Positions 26,303 through 35,023 of a stretch of 64,000 nucleotides of DNA are shown here, piece after piece. A model generated the notes under the pieces. The model did no database searches, had not been told where the DNA came from, and worked only from the letters and a program-made list of their open reading frames with translations. A program made the position numbers and the translations under genes. Every line of letters starts with the position of its first letter. The stretch's first letter is position 1. The DNA is from Spirirestis rafaelensis WJT71-NPBG6 (lineage in GTDB: Bacteria > Cyanobacteriota > Cyanobacteriia > Cyanobacteriales > Nostocaceae). Location: positions 1-64,000 of the forward strand of contig JAHHID010000019.1 in NCBI GenBank assembly GCA_019359015.1, written 5' to 3'.

Positions 26303-26962
26303 TGATTTAAACACTCCACACAGTCACACAGGAGAATAGCACTTTACAATTTATTCAACAATTCTGACAGAATACCTTTTTATCAGGACAATATACTGGT
26401 TAGCTGGTTTCAAAAGAAATTTTGAAACAACTCTTATTACGCAATAATACTTAAATTATATTTTATAATAGTAATGGTATATGTGATTAACCAATATTAT
26501 ATGAATACTTTTCTTTTATTTAGTGATCGTGAAAATGTCTTCTTGCATTTCCCTTTTTTAAGATAAGTCTGTATTTGCAAAAACACGTATCAAATAATTT
26601 ATATTATCTTCATCAATCTCAGTCTTTACTAGGATGTAAATTTACTGAGACTTCATATTTGAAAAAAATAGATAAAAATGTCGAAAAAAGTAAGTTTTTG
26701 AGTTTCTATGACTGAGTGTTTCTAGACGGCACTCAGAATTCAGACAAAATTTAGTCAATTGCAACAATTCTTAAAAAAGATGAGGTCAATAGCTGTTATC
26801 TGCTAGTGAATTTGCCGTAATAAATAATACAAAATATTACGGCTTAAGAAATTTTAATGAAAATTCTCATCAATTAGCTTTACTGTAGGCTTTTAGTAGC
26901 TTTTTCGCCGTCTGTAAATCAAGACATTGGCAGTTGACCTTTTAAAGTTGAGAAATTTTAGT
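26303..26962. other. AT-rich intergenic region upstream of glmM and ho1
   Basis: The 660 bases between these divergent genes hold no convincing ORF. They must contain both promoters. The composition is strongly AT-rich; I see no riboswitch or repeat of the families found elsewhere in the window. Confidence 0.6.
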
Positions 26963-27679
26963 ATGAGCAGCAATTTAGCGTCAAAATTGCGTGTAGGCAC
27001 TAAAAAAGCCCACACAATGGCAGAAAATGTCGGTTTTGTAAAATGTTTTTTAAAAGGGGTGGTGGAAAAAAACTCCTACCGGAAGCTAGTCGGCAACTTC
27101 TACTTTGTCTATTCAGCGATGGAAGAAGAGATGGCAAAGCACTCTCTACATCCGATTGTTTCTAAAATTAACTTCCCAGAGTTGAATCGCAAGCATAGCT
27201 TAGAGCAAGACTTGGCTTACTATTATGGTTCCAATTGGCGGGAACAAGTTCAATTATCGTCCGCAGGTAAAGCTTATGTAGAGCGTATCCGGGAAATATC
27301 TGAAAAAGAACCGGAATTGTTAATCGCTCATTCTTACACTCGTTACCTGGGCGATTTATCGGGAGGACAAATTCTCAAAAACATCGCCATGACAGCGATG
27401 AACCTTTCTGAAGGGCAAGGTACCGCTTTTTATGAGTTTGCGGATATTCCGGATGAAAAGGGTTTTAAAGCGAAATATCGTCAAGCTTTGGACGAATTGC
27501 CGATTGATGATGCTACAGCCGATCGCATTGTTGATGAAGCAAACGCGGCTTTTGGCGTGAACATGAAGATGTTCCAAGAGTTGGAAGGTAATTTGATTAA
27601 GGCGATCGGTGTAATGCTGTTTAACAGCTTGACTCGGCGTCGCACACGCGGTAACACCGAACTTGCTACTGCTGAGTAA
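26963..27679 (+). CDS. ho1: Heme oxygenase (biliverdin-producing)
   Basis: The 238-residue protein is a canonical HO1. It opens heme to biliverdin IX-alpha, the precursor of phycobilins, with ferredoxin as electron donor. Starting at ATG 26963, the proximal heme ligand is His17 in TKKAHTMAEN, and the distal helix is YLGDLSGGQIL, including the conserved glycines. An upstream extension to 26927 would add 12 unconserved residues. It is monocistronic and ends before a strong hairpin. Confidence 0.95.
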   Translation: MSSNLASKLRVGTKKAHTMAENVGFVKCFLKGVVEKNSYRKLVGNFYFVYSAMEEEMAKHSLHPIVSKINFPELNRKHSLEQDLAYYYGSNWREQVQLSSAGKAYVERIREISEKEPELLIAHSYTRYLGDLSGGQILKNIAMTAMNLSEGQGTAFYEFADIPDEKGFKAKYRQALDELPIDDATADRIVDEANAAFGVNMKMFQELEGNLIKAIGVMLFNSLTRRRTRGNTELATAE

Positions 27680-27728
27680 TAGCAAGGCGGATTTGGTGTC
27701 AGCCTGAGCAAAAAAGCTTAAAATGTTG

Positions 27729-27789
27729 AGGGGCAATTTCCCTGTGACTGCTTTGACTTGATGAAAGCAACCAGAGGGAAACTGCCCCT
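27729..27789. terminator. Bidirectional terminator-like hairpin
   Basis: AGGGGCAATTTCCCT (27729-27743) pairs with AGGGAAACTGCCCCT (27775-27789) with one mismatch. It separates the convergent ho1 gene and the NADPH-dependent oxidoreductase gene. Confidence 0.65.
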
Positions 27790-27805
27790 AAATTATGTCG
27801 CGAAT

Positions 27806-28486
27806 TCACTTCAAAGCCGAATTTTGCCGTCCGCCTAAGCGTTGTCCTTGTGCAGCAGGTAGGACGTTGACAGAAATAGTTGCATAAGAGCCTTGTTGCT
27901 GACCAATCATGATTAGGCGAATGAAATCACCTAAGCCTTCCAGCAAGCGAGCATTACGTAAAACACCGGAATCCACTGGAACAAATCCAATTTCAAGAGC
28001 CAGTTGCATTACTATTTTTCTGGCTTGTTCGTCATCACCAGCAACAAAGACAGAAACGTGATAATCCTTGAGCGGTTCGGGTGCTAATTCAAATACCTCC
28101 TGTGCCATCGTGTTAAATGCTTTCACCACGCGAGCATTTGGAACTTCTTTTGCCAACTTCTCGGCGAGAGATTCTACTATCGGTGGATAAGCAAATTCAG
28201 AAGGGATATCTTGGTTATTGCAATCGATAAGAATTTTGCCGTTGAGAACTTCAACATTAGATAGCAATTCCTTTGGCATAATACCGCGTGCTGTCCACAA
28301 AATTACGTCAGCAAATGCCGCCGCTTCATCATTTGTACCACCTTGCGTTCCCAGGAGTGCAAATTCCGCCACTGCCTTTGCTTTTTCTGCATCGCGGGAA
28401 CCAAAATATACTTGATGCCCCTGTTCTGCCCAGAGAACACCTAAAGAACGTCCCATGTTGCCACTACCGATGATTCCTATTTTCAT
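27806..28486 (-). CDS. NAD(P)-binding oxidoreductase, F420-dependent-reductase-like
   Basis: I choose ATG 28486, with AGGA nine bases upstream, giving 226 residues. It starts MKIGIIGSGNMGRS (dinucleotide-binding GxGxxG at 7-12), followed by GSRDAEKA as the NADP-binding arginine region. KAFNTMAQEVF and a C-terminal GDFIRLIMIG segment match the family called NPDP/F420 reductases (COG2085). Cyanobacteria may lack classical F420 use in such proteins, so the substrate is unknown. It is transcribed alone. Confidence 0.82.
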   Translation of the reverse strand: MKIGIIGSGNMGRSLGVLWAEQGHQVYFGSRDAEKAKAVAEFALLGTQGGTNDEAAAFADVILWTARGIMPKELLSNVEVLNGKILIDCNNQDIPSEFAYPPIVESLAEKLAKEVPNARVVKAFNTMAQEVFELAPEPLKDYHVSVFVAGDDEQARKIVMQLALEIGFVPVDSGVLRNARLLEGLGDFIRLIMIGQQQGSYATISVNVLPAAQGQRLGGRQNSALK

Positions 28487-28659
28487 GGTTTGAATTCCTA
28501 ATTGCACAACGGCGGTTATTTGCTACAGTTGCGGAAGTATCGTTAGAAAAAACAGCAGCTAGGTTAATTGATGCCTACTGAATTACATCAATCTTAAGTT
28601 ACACATAATTTAGTTTTCTAAAAAATAACACCTAAATTCTGAAAAAATCAGGCAAAACT

Positions 28660-29694
28660 ATGGCTGCAAAAATCCCCGTTACCGTGATTACAGGCTTCTT
28701 AGGCAGTGGCAAAACCAGCCTAATTCGCCATCTACTACAAAATAACCAAGGTAGACGCATCGCCGTTTTAGTCAACGAATTTGGCGAACTTGGGATTGAT
28801 GGTGAATTGTTGAAATCCTGTGAAATTTGCCCCGAAGATGGCGAAAGTAATATTTTTGAATTAACCAACGGCTGTTTATGTTGCACTGTACAGGAAGAAT
28901 TTTTTCCGGCAATGCAGCAGTTAATTAAGCGGCGCGATAGTATAGATTGTATCTTGATTGAAACTTCTGGTTTAGCCTTACCAAAGCCGTTAGTCAAAGC
29001 TTTTCGCTGGCAAGAAATTCGTAACGCCGCCACAGTCGATGCGGTAATTACGGTAGTTGATTGTGCGGCAGTAGCATCAGGCACATTTGCCAGCGACCCG
29101 GAAGCGATCGCAGCGCAACGACAAGCCGATGATAGTTTAGAACATGAAACACCTTTGCAAGAACTGTTTGAGGATCAACTTGCTTGTGCTGATTTAGTGG
29201 TGTTGAATAAAACCGATTTAGTGGATGATGAGACAAAAGCGCAAGTTGAAGAGTTAATTAAACAAGAATTGCCAAGAGTAGTCAAGATTGTGGAGAGCAA
29301 TCGCGCTCAACTCGATCCATCTATATTATTAGGATTAAACGCTGCTGTCGAAGATAATTTAGATAGCCGTCCCAGTCATCACGACACCGAAGAAGAACAC
29401 GAACACGATGAAGAAATTGTCTCAACTCACGTAATTTTAGACCGCACTTTTGAACCAGAAAAACTGCAAAAACGATTGCAAACATTAGCACAACAGCAAG
29501 AGATATACCGAATTAAAGGCTTTGTTGCAGTTCCTAACAAAGCCATGCGTTTAGTCATGCAAGGTGTAGGAACGCGATTTGATCAATTTTATGATCGTCC
29601 TTGGCAACCACAAGAACCAAGACAAACCCGCTTAGTTTTCATCGGTCGTGACTTGAAATCATCGGAAATAGAATCGCAACTTGTAGCTTTATAA
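28660..29694 (+). CDS. cobW: CobW/COG0523 metal-chaperone GTPase
   Basis: The 344-residue protein has a G3E GTPase domain: P-loop GFLGSGKT (12-19), the metal-binding GCLCC (71-75), ETSG, and NKTD. A histidine/glutamate cluster (HHDTEEEHEHDEE) joins it to the C-terminal CobW domain (IYRIKGFVAV). Such proteins deliver a metal, often zinc or cobalt, to client enzymes. The length and sequence suit the cyanobacterial branch named CobW, but the metal is unproven. Whether it is Zur-regulated cannot be read here. It is followed by a spacer with a palindrome and then the ABA4-like gene. Confidence 0.85.
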   Translation: MAAKIPVTVITGFLGSGKTSLIRHLLQNNQGRRIAVLVNEFGELGIDGELLKSCEICPEDGESNIFELTNGCLCCTVQEEFFPAMQQLIKRRDSIDCILIETSGLALPKPLVKAFRWQEIRNAATVDAVITVVDCAAVASGTFASDPEAIAAQRQADDSLEHETPLQELFEDQLACADLVVLNKTDLVDDETKAQVEELIKQELPRVVKIVESNRAQLDPSILLGLNAAVEDNLDSRPSHHDTEEEHEHDEEIVSTHVILDRTFEPEKLQKRLQTLAQQQEIYRIKGFVAVPNKAMRLVMQGVGTRFDQFYDRPWQPQEPRQTRLVFIGRDLKSSEIESQLVAL

Positions 29695-29770
29695 GTTAGG
29701 AATTAGGAATTAGGAATTAGGAGTTAAGAGTTAGGAGTTATTCTCCCCCACTCCCCCACTCCCCACTTTT

Positions 29771-29798
29771 GTACAGACGCGATTAATCGCGTCTGTAC
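29771..29798. repeat. GTACAGACGCGA palindrome, copy 3
   Basis: A perfect 28-base palindrome with arms GTACAGACGCGATT and its complement, preceded by short tandem AGGAATTAGGA and CTCCCCCA units (about 29697-29768). Confidence 0.85.
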
Positions 29799-29827
29799 TC
29801 CCCACTCCTCCCATCCCCTTACTCACT

Positions 29828-30286
29828 ATGACTATCTCTCAAATTTTCAACATAGCTAATATTTTCGTTTTGCCTTTTTGGGCATTAATGATACTCCTGC
29901 CAAATTGGAAAGTAACGCGGCAAATTATGGAATCATATTTACCTTTTGTGGCGTTAGCTGGAGTATATTTATACTTATTTATTAGTAGCATTACACCAGA
30001 AAACGCCCAAGCTTTATCGAATCCTCAGTTAGCAGATATCGCGCGATTTTTTGCGGATGAGAAAGCTGCTGCAACAGGTTGGATTCATTTTCTGGTGATG
30101 GATTTATTTGTTGGTCGCTGGATATATTGGGAAGGACAGAAAACAGGTATTTGGACAATTCATTCTTTGGCGTTGTCTTTGTTTGCGGGTCCTTTAGGAT
30201 TACTTTCTCACATCTTTACTTATTGGATTGCTAAGAGGTTTTCTGGTAGTTCTGATGAAGCGGTGATAACAGAAAAAGCCAGCTAA
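29828..30286 (+). CDS. ABA4-like membrane protein
   Basis: The 152-residue protein has four hydrophobic helices (about 5-25, 36-56, 90-110, 114-135) and the motif WIHFLVMDLFVGRWIYW, characteristic of the ABA4/DUF4281 family. In plants ABA4 is required for neoxanthin synthesis; the role in cyanobacteria is not established, but a carotenoid-related function is a fair guess. It may be co-transcribed with the cobW-like gene 133 bases upstream, though a palindrome lies between. Confidence 0.85.
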   Translation: MTISQIFNIANIFVLPFWALMILLPNWKVTRQIMESYLPFVALAGVYLYLFISSITPENAQALSNPQLADIARFFADEKAAATGWIHFLVMDLFVGRWIYWEGQKTGIWTIHSLALSLFAGPLGLLSHIFTYWIAKRFSGSSDEAVITEKAS

Positions 30287-30324
30287 TCAAATTATTGTAG
30301 GGTGCGTTATAGCTTAGAGCCTAA

Positions 30325-30486
30325 AAGGATCTTTGAAAAGCTATTTTTGTTACCAAAGTATTTAATACCCCCCCAACCCCCCCTTAGAAAGGGTGGGCAA
30401 ATAGAGTCTTAAAGCCCCCCTTTACAAGGGGGGTTGGGGGGTAACGTCAAAGTTGATGTCTTATGTGAGACTTTTCAAACATCCTC
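30325..30486. mobile_element. Mini inverted-repeat element, family GAGGATGTTTGAAAAG, copy 1
   Basis: A 162-base non-coding unit with terminal inverted repeats (left AAGGATCTTTGAAAAG, mutated; right CTTTTCAAACATCCTC). TAA lies immediately outside each end. Its centre holds two C-rich/G-rich arms (CCCCCCAACCCCCC, GGGGGGTTGGGGGG) that can form a long hairpin. It matches 49063-49225 along its whole length with few differences. Confidence 0.88.
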
Positions 30487-30532
30487 TAACGCACACTACT
30501 GGAGTTATCCTTTATTAAAAGAATATACAAAT

Positions 30533-30562
30533 AAGGGCACAACCTAGATTATGTGCCCTTTT
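30533..30562. terminator. Hairpin between convergent genes
   Basis: AAGGGCACA and TGTGCCCTT form a 9-bp stem with a 10-base loop, followed by TTTTGCG on the plus strand. The remainder of 30287-30638 is the mini-element; no gene is present. Confidence 0.7.
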
Positions 30563-30638
30563 GCGCCTATTCTACACCAACAAAAAGCGTGATAAAAGCA
30601 ATCCCAACATACAAACTTGCTCTTATCACTTACGAAGC

Positions 30639-30848
30639 TTATGCTTTTTGATAGTTGGCATCAACCCAACAACGTGGGATACTTTCACCTGAAGGGAAAA
30701 CTAAATTTTCTTTTTTAATAGGTTCAGGGTCTTGTTCTTCTTGACCTTCTTGGTCTTTTCCGTGAATAACATCAGTATTCGGATCTATTAATTCCTCAAT
30801 TTTAATAACTTCCACCAAACTTCCAGTATCTTTGACTTGTAAAAGCAT
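30639..30848 (-). CDS. Small acidic conserved protein
   Basis: ATG 30848 is fixed by a perfect AGGAGG eight bases upstream, giving 69 residues: MLLQVKDTGSLVEVIKIEEL, an acidic middle, and the distinctive end FPSGESIPRCWVDANY. I recall related short proteins in Nostocales, without known function (some carry an unconvincing acetyltransferase label). The very strong ribosome site predicts high expression. The 315 bases upstream (30849-31163) contain no gene. Confidence 0.6.
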   Translation of the reverse strand: MLLQVKDTGSLVEVIKIEELIDPNTDVIHGKDQEGQEEQDPEPIKKENLVFPSGESIPRCWVDANYQKA

Positions 30849-31163
30849 TGAATTAGCCTCCTGAAATTGACTTGACAATTAATAACAAGTTTAATCATAA
30901 ACTTGCACGCATCTGCGCTTCTTTGAATTGTTTAAACTCCCTTTTTTTCGGGATTGACTTGTAGTGGCTAACGCAAACTAAAAGCCTAATTGACAATCCA
31001 AACTTGTATTAGTGAATGCTTGCTAAAAAGCTAATTCGACTAATTATTTCAACCGTATATATGCTTATGTTGATATGAATGTAGTGTTGCCATTAAACCA
31101 CTATAAAATTACACTCTTTAAAGAGGGTTTTAGGCAAATTACCAGACAACAAGCAAAAGAAAG
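30849..31163. other. Intergenic region without visible gene
   Basis: AT-rich DNA upstream of the small acidic gene; it must contain its promoter. No repeat family or RNA structure is recognised. Confidence 0.6.
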
Positions 31164-31472
31164 TTAAAATTCGGTCTGATATTTTTCCAAGATATCTACA
31201 AGGTTAACTTGGCATTGTAGTGGCAATAAATCAAGTAAAGGAAGTTCACGTTTGCCACCGCCAATTTTTACGGGGATAGATTCCAACATTTTTATTACTT
31301 GGTCTTCATCCACAGACTTAGAGGTAAGTAAAGGATACATCTTTTCTGCAACCACGGTATGCAGTTTGGCATTTGATAGAAAAAGATGCCACTTGGCAAT
31401 ATCTATATATATGTTTTCGCCTATTTCAGCTGCTAGGGCTTCTAGTATTTCTGTGGTATTAGTTTTAGCCAT
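31164..31472 (-). CDS. DUF3181-family protein
   Basis: The 102-residue soluble protein contains IYIDIAKWHLFLSNAKLH and the stretch IGGGKRELPLLDLLPLQCQ, which I recognise as the cyanobacteria-restricted DUF3181 family. Its function is unknown. ATG 31472 gives the usual length. It is separated from the small acidic gene and the 2TM gene by more than 100 bases each, all on the minus strand. Confidence 0.8.
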   Translation of the reverse strand: MAKTNTTEILEALAAEIGENIYIDIAKWHLFLSNAKLHTVVAEKMYPLLTSKSVDEDQVIKMLESIPVKIGGGKRELPLLDLLPLQCQVNLVDILEKYQTEF

Positions 31473-31587
31473 ACAAATGACCCCACATAAGGATCGTTAA
31501 ATATCAAGCTAATTATCATTATTGCTCAATTATTCGGCTTAATTCTACTGCCACAAGATACAATCGCCCTAGCTGTTGATTCTGTCT

Positions 31588-31845
31588 TCAGGTAGACTTT
31601 GGTGGAGTCTGTGAGTAATCGGCGATCGCTGTAATATAAATTAGATGCGCTAATAATACCACTGCCCAACCTACGGTTAACCAAGGCAGCCACTCCCAAG
31701 TCGCTGCTTTGAAGTTGTGAAAAAACCACAAACCAGAGTTTATCGGTGCGAAAATCGCCACATGCATGGCAAAGTTCATTCTGTCATCTAACTTACGGTA
31801 ATCTGGGTCATTGCGATCGGGTTTACGAGGCCAACGAGGAGGCAT
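31588..31845 (-). CDS. 2TM-domain membrane protein
   Basis: The 85-residue protein starts with a proline/arginine-rich cytoplasmic leader (MPPRWPRKPDRNDPDYRKLDDR) and has two membrane helices at about 26-46 and 52-74, the layout of the 2TM (PF13239-like) family. Its role is unknown. TTA-rich spacers lie on both sides. It is on the same strand as the chaperone pair upstream. Confidence 0.78.
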   Translation of the reverse strand: MPPRWPRKPDRNDPDYRKLDDRMNFAMHVAIFAPINSGLWFFHNFKAATWEWLPWLTVGWAVVLLAHLIYITAIADYSQTPPKST

Positions 31846-31987
31846 AATTCTTTGTTACATTTAACAAAATTGCTTTCTGAACCATTCTAAGATTTTTGCG
31901 GGTGTCTGTGATAAAGAGGTCAACTTCATGAAAGCCCCTTGCATTTTGGCGGTTTTCTGCTTGCCTAAATTGAACTACTGAATTTTT

Positions 31988-32293
31988 TTAAAATTGCCGC
32001 GACTGGTAAGCCTGCAACTGCGCTCGCAACTGGGCAATTTCTTGAGCCATGTCTATAACCATTGCTGCTCCGACTAAATTTAGTCCTAAATCCTGACGCA
32101 AGCGCAGAATTTGACTGATCCGAGCAACATCACGCGATCGCAACATCGAGCCAATTGGTGAAATCAATCCCAACGCAACAAAGCGTTCTACCACTGTAAT
32201 TGATGTCTGTGTAGCTGAAGCTGCATATTCAAACGTATAGAGGCGATCGCCTTCTTCTGTGACAACCACTCGTGATAAACTACCCTGATTCAT
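31988..32293 (-). CDS. cbpM: CbpM-like J-protein modulator
   Basis: The 101-residue protein has a MerR-like helical pattern ([22 protein letters not shown]) and a C-terminal coiled coil ([16 protein letters not shown]), as in CbpM, the specific inhibitor of the J-protein CbpA. Its ATG overlaps the stop of the J-protein gene by four bases (ATGA at 32290-32293), so the two are translationally coupled. A tight cbpA-cbpM pair is the family's usual context. Confidence 0.85.
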   Translation of the reverse strand: MNQGSLSRVVVTEEGDRLYTFEYAASATQTSITVVERFVALGLISPIGSMLRSRDVARISQILRLRQDLGLNLVGAAMVIDMAQEIAQLRAQLQAYQSRQF

Positions 32294-33285
32294 ACCTTCA
32301 CCTCATCTAAAGCAGCACGCGGATCAAAAGTGCTGTTGTCGCGAATCTTTTCATAACACTCGCGTTCAATCAAACTCAGATCCTTGGGAGATACAATCTG
32401 CAACTTGACAATCAAATCGCTACGTCCACCTTTTGGTAGTGACCATCCTTTGCCGCGTAGCCTTAAGGATTGTCCAGAACGCACACCTGCCGGAATCTTC
32501 ATTGTGACACTGCCATCGGGCGTTGGGACTTTAATTTGCGCCCCCAAAACGGCTTCATCCGGTCTAATCGGGATTTCAGCAACAATGTTATCTCCATCAA
32601 ATTGGAAAAAGGGATGCGGCAATACCTCGATAGTCAGGTATAAATCTCCCCGTTGTTCTGAAAATGGGCTGGGACGACCTTTACCCTTGATGCGGAGACG
32701 GCTACCAGGTTTTGCCCCTGGTGGAATGCGGACAGTAACCGTTTCATTGTCGATTTGCAGCCGCTTCTGTACTCCGTGGAATGCTTCGGAAAAAGTTAGT
32801 GTAATTGCTGCTTCTGTATCAGGTGCAGCTGCTTGGCTGCCAAAATCGTCATAATAATCGCCAAAGCCACGCTCACGACCTGTAGATGTCCGATAGGTAT
32901 AACTTTTGCCCCCGGTTCTACCTGCGCCACCAAAGCCACCAAGTAGGTCATTGATAAAATCATCAAAATTGGCGTAGGAGTCGAAATCAAAGCCGCCGAC
33001 ATCAACTCTTGTACCTCTACCCCGTGGAGGTGCGCCACCTGCACCAGCTTGATTCCAATATTGACCAAATTCGTCGTATTTTTTGCGTTTTTCTGGATCG
33101 GAAAGAACCTCTTGAGCTTCATTGATTTCTTTGAAGCGTTCCTCGGCTTCTTTATTTCCAGGATTCAGGTCGGGGTGATACTTACGTGCCAGCTTGCGGT
33201 AGCCTTGCTTAATCTCCTCCGGTGTCGCTGTTTTGCTCACCCCTAGTATCTGGTAATAATCTTTGAAGTCGGTTGAGGCTGGCAT
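32290..33285 (-). CDS. cbpA: CbpA/DnaJ-type J-domain co-chaperone
   Basis: The 331-residue protein has an N-terminal J domain (8-75) with the essential HPD in [11 protein letters not shown], a glycine-rich linker (about 80-130: [12 protein letters not shown]), and two C-terminal substrate-binding domains ([35 protein letters not shown]). There is no CxxCxGxG zinc finger, so it is a class B (CbpA-like) J-protein that stimulates DnaK. It is the first gene of the cbpA-cbpM operon and lies next to an Hsp20 gene on the same strand. Confidence 0.9.
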   Translation of the reverse strand: MPASTDFKDYYQILGVSKTATPEEIKQGYRKLARKYHPDLNPGNKEAEERFKEINEAQEVLSDPEKRKKYDEFGQYWNQAGAGGAPPRGRGTRVDVGGFDFDSYANFDDFINDLLGGFGGAGRTGGKSYTYRTSTGRERGFGDYYDDFGSQAAAPDTEAAITLTFSEAFHGVQKRLQIDNETVTVRIPPGAKPGSRLRIKGKGRPSPFSEQRGDLYLTIEVLPHPFFQFDGDNIVAEIPIRPDEAVLGAQIKVPTPDGSVTMKIPAGVRSGQSLRLRGKGWSLPKGGRSDLIVKLQIVSPKDLSLIERECYEKIRDNSTFDPRAALDEVKV

Positions 33286-33541
33286 ATCTGTTCCATTAAT
33301 GTTACTGAATGGAAATTAGTTTCTAACTATAGGAGACTCGAACACGAGAGCGCCGAGTATCAGATAATATTCTCTTTTTATAAATTTGTTTTGAGCAACT
33401 ATAAATAGGACTGACAGCACAATGTTTTTGTGGAAATTGTCCTGTCAATCCTGCGGTCTATAGTTTTCTGGCAGTATTAGTTAAAGCGCCAGATATATCA
33501 AAGCTTAATTAACGAGAGCCAAGTACGAAAGTTAACCGTAA

Positions 33542-34114
33542 TTAACTAGCTTGAGGTGCTTGCTGCTGAGTTTGTTCTTGTTGAGGTTGTTGCTGCTGAG
33601 TTTGTCCGTTTTGTTGTCCGCTAATAGTCTGATTGCTTTGTCCGTTCAGACTAACTGTGACAACTCTGTTCTTTTCTTCTTCAGCTTTCGGCAATGTCAG
33701 GCACAGGACGCCGTTCTTAAATTCAGCTTGTACTTTATCGTTTTGAATTCGAGCAGGTAAAGGAATGACCCGTTGGAATCTGCCATAGCGGAATTCGGAA
33801 CGTTTCACACCTTTATCTTCGTGCTTAATTTCTGATTTGCGCTCACCAGTGATAGCAACCGCTTCAGAGGTAACTTTTACATCCAAGTCATTGGCTTCTA
33901 ACCCAGGAACTTCTACCTTGAGTTTAATTTCTTCAGGAGTTTCATGGATTTCTGCTGCCGGAATAAAAGAATACCCAGCCATCTCCGCACCGCCATCGCC
34001 AGTAGTTATCATGCGATCGAACAGGCGATTCATTTCGCGTTGCATACTAGAAATCTCGCGGAATGGGTCAAAACGTTCCATTTCCCGGAATGGATCAAAA
34101 CGCACTATAGCCAT
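33542..34114 (-). CDS. Small heat-shock protein Hsp20 with Q-rich tail
   Basis: GGAGG followed by TGAAAAT fixes ATG 34114; the product has 190 residues. The N-terminus contains a tandem ERFDPFRE motif, then the alpha-crystallin domain (about 45-140) with ...VEVPGLEANDLDV and LPARIQNDKVQAEFKNGVL. After KAEEEKNR the usual short I-x-I tail is replaced by about 40 residues rich in glutamine (QQNGQTQQQQPQQEQTQQQ). Hsp20 holds unfolded proteins or membranes during heat stress. A hairpin in the leader may control translation. It sits upstream of cbpA-cbpM, about 250 bases away. Confidence 0.92.
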   Translation of the reverse strand: MAIVRFDPFREMERFDPFREISSMQREMNRLFDRMITTGDGGAEMAGYSFIPAAEIHETPEEIKLKVEVPGLEANDLDVKVTSEAVAITGERKSEIKHEDKGVKRSEFRYGRFQRVIPLPARIQNDKVQAEFKNGVLCLTLPKAEEEKNRVVTVSLNGQSNQTISGQQNGQTQQQQPQQEQTQQQAPQAS

Positions 34115-34140
34115 ATTTTCACCTCCGATATAGATGCGAT

Positions 34141-34162
34141 GCAAGAGCTCTAATGCTCTTGC
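34141..34162 (-). promoter_or_regulatory. Leader hairpin of the hsp20 mRNA
   Basis: GCAAGAGC and GCTCTTGC form a perfect 8-bp stem with a six-base loop, 26 bases before the start codon and about 14 before GGAGG. Hsp20 genes of cyanobacteria are known to use RNA thermometers in this region. The hairpin does not itself hide the ribosome site, so thermometer action is only a possibility; alternatively it could bind a regulator as DNA. Confidence 0.4.
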
Positions 34163-34358
34163 TTCAACCCCAATCTATCAACGGAAAAATCTAGGCTCAT
34201 CAATCAAATGGATGAGTTTTTGTTGACATTTGAAGTATATAAAATAACATTTTTAGGTTTGCATTATTACAAAAAATTACAGATTTTTTATGTAAAATTA
34301 TTTAGAAAATTTTGGTTACTCTTCCCCTGTTTTTAGTTTATTTGAGTCGGCGTATTCA

Positions 34359-34862
34359 TTATCCAGGCTGAGAATAATCGCCTGATTTTCCGCCCATCTT
34401 ACTCACCAGCCGAATCGATTCAATTTGAATCGACTTTTCTAAAGCTTTCGCCATATCGTACAACGTTAGAGCCGCAACGGAAACGGCGGTTAAAGCTTCC
34501 ATCTCTACCCCTGTTTCCGCTTTGGTTTTGACTGTGGCATAAATTTGATAACCGGGTAGTTGCGGATCGGGTGTGATCTGCACTTCAATTTTTTGCAGTG
34601 GCAAGGGATGACATAGGGGGATTAAAGCTGATGTCTGTTTAGCTGCCATAATGCCTGCTAACCTAGCAGTTCCCAATACATCGCCTTTGGGAGCATTTCC
34701 GGCTTCAATAGCGGCGAAGGTTTCGCTCAACATCCGCACGTTGGCGGTGGCTACGGCTTGGCGAATTGTGGCTGCTTTGTCAGATACATCTACCATCTGC
34801 GCCTGTCCCTGACGATCTAGATGAGTTAAGCCAGAATTATCTAAAAATTTATCTTGCGTCAT
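34359..34862 (-). CDS. moaC: Cyclic pyranopterin monophosphate synthase
   Basis: MoaC makes cyclic pyranopterin monophosphate, an early step of molybdenum-cofactor synthesis. The 167 residues include [17 protein letters not shown], the active-site [23 protein letters not shown] and the C-terminal KMGGKSGDY, all family hallmarks; length is normal. It is not in a moa operon here; nearby genes are Hsp20 and tRNA-Arg. Confidence 0.96.
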   Translation of the reverse strand: MTQDKFLDNSGLTHLDRQGQAQMVDVSDKAATIRQAVATANVRMLSETFAAIEAGNAPKGDVLGTARLAGIMAAKQTSALIPLCHPLPLQKIEVQITPDPQLPGYQIYATVKTKAETGVEMEALTAVSVAALTLYDMAKALEKSIQIESIRLVSKMGGKSGDYSQPG

Positions 34863-34895
34863 TTGCTTGTGCTGTGTTATGATTTATTTCTGTTA

Positions 34896-34969
34896 GGGTG
34901 TGTAGCTCAGTGGACTAGAGCACGTGGCTACGGACCACGGTGTCGGGGGTTCGAATCCCTCCTCGCCCG
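34896..34969 (+). tRNA. tRNA-Arg(ACG)
   Basis: A 74-base cloverleaf: D-arm TAGCTCAGTGGA, anticodon stem CGTGG/CCACG around loop CTACGGA (anticodon ACG), and T-arm GGGGGTTCGAATCCCTC. The acceptor stem GGGTGTG/CTCGCCC contains a G-T pair and one T-T mismatch. ACG is normally edited to ICG by TadA. CCA is not encoded. Confidence 0.93.
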
Positions 34970-34993
34970 TTAGTAAATGAAAAACGCAAAATT

Positions 34994-35023
34994 AAAAATG
35001 AGGGGCTTTGTTCCCTCATTTTT
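34994..35023. terminator. Terminator after tRNA-Arg, shared with MFS gene
   Basis: AAAAATGAGGG and CCCTCATTTTT form an 11-bp stem with an eight-base loop and an AGTTTTT tail on the plus strand. It touches the stop codon of the convergent transporter gene, so it may serve both. Confidence 0.8.
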
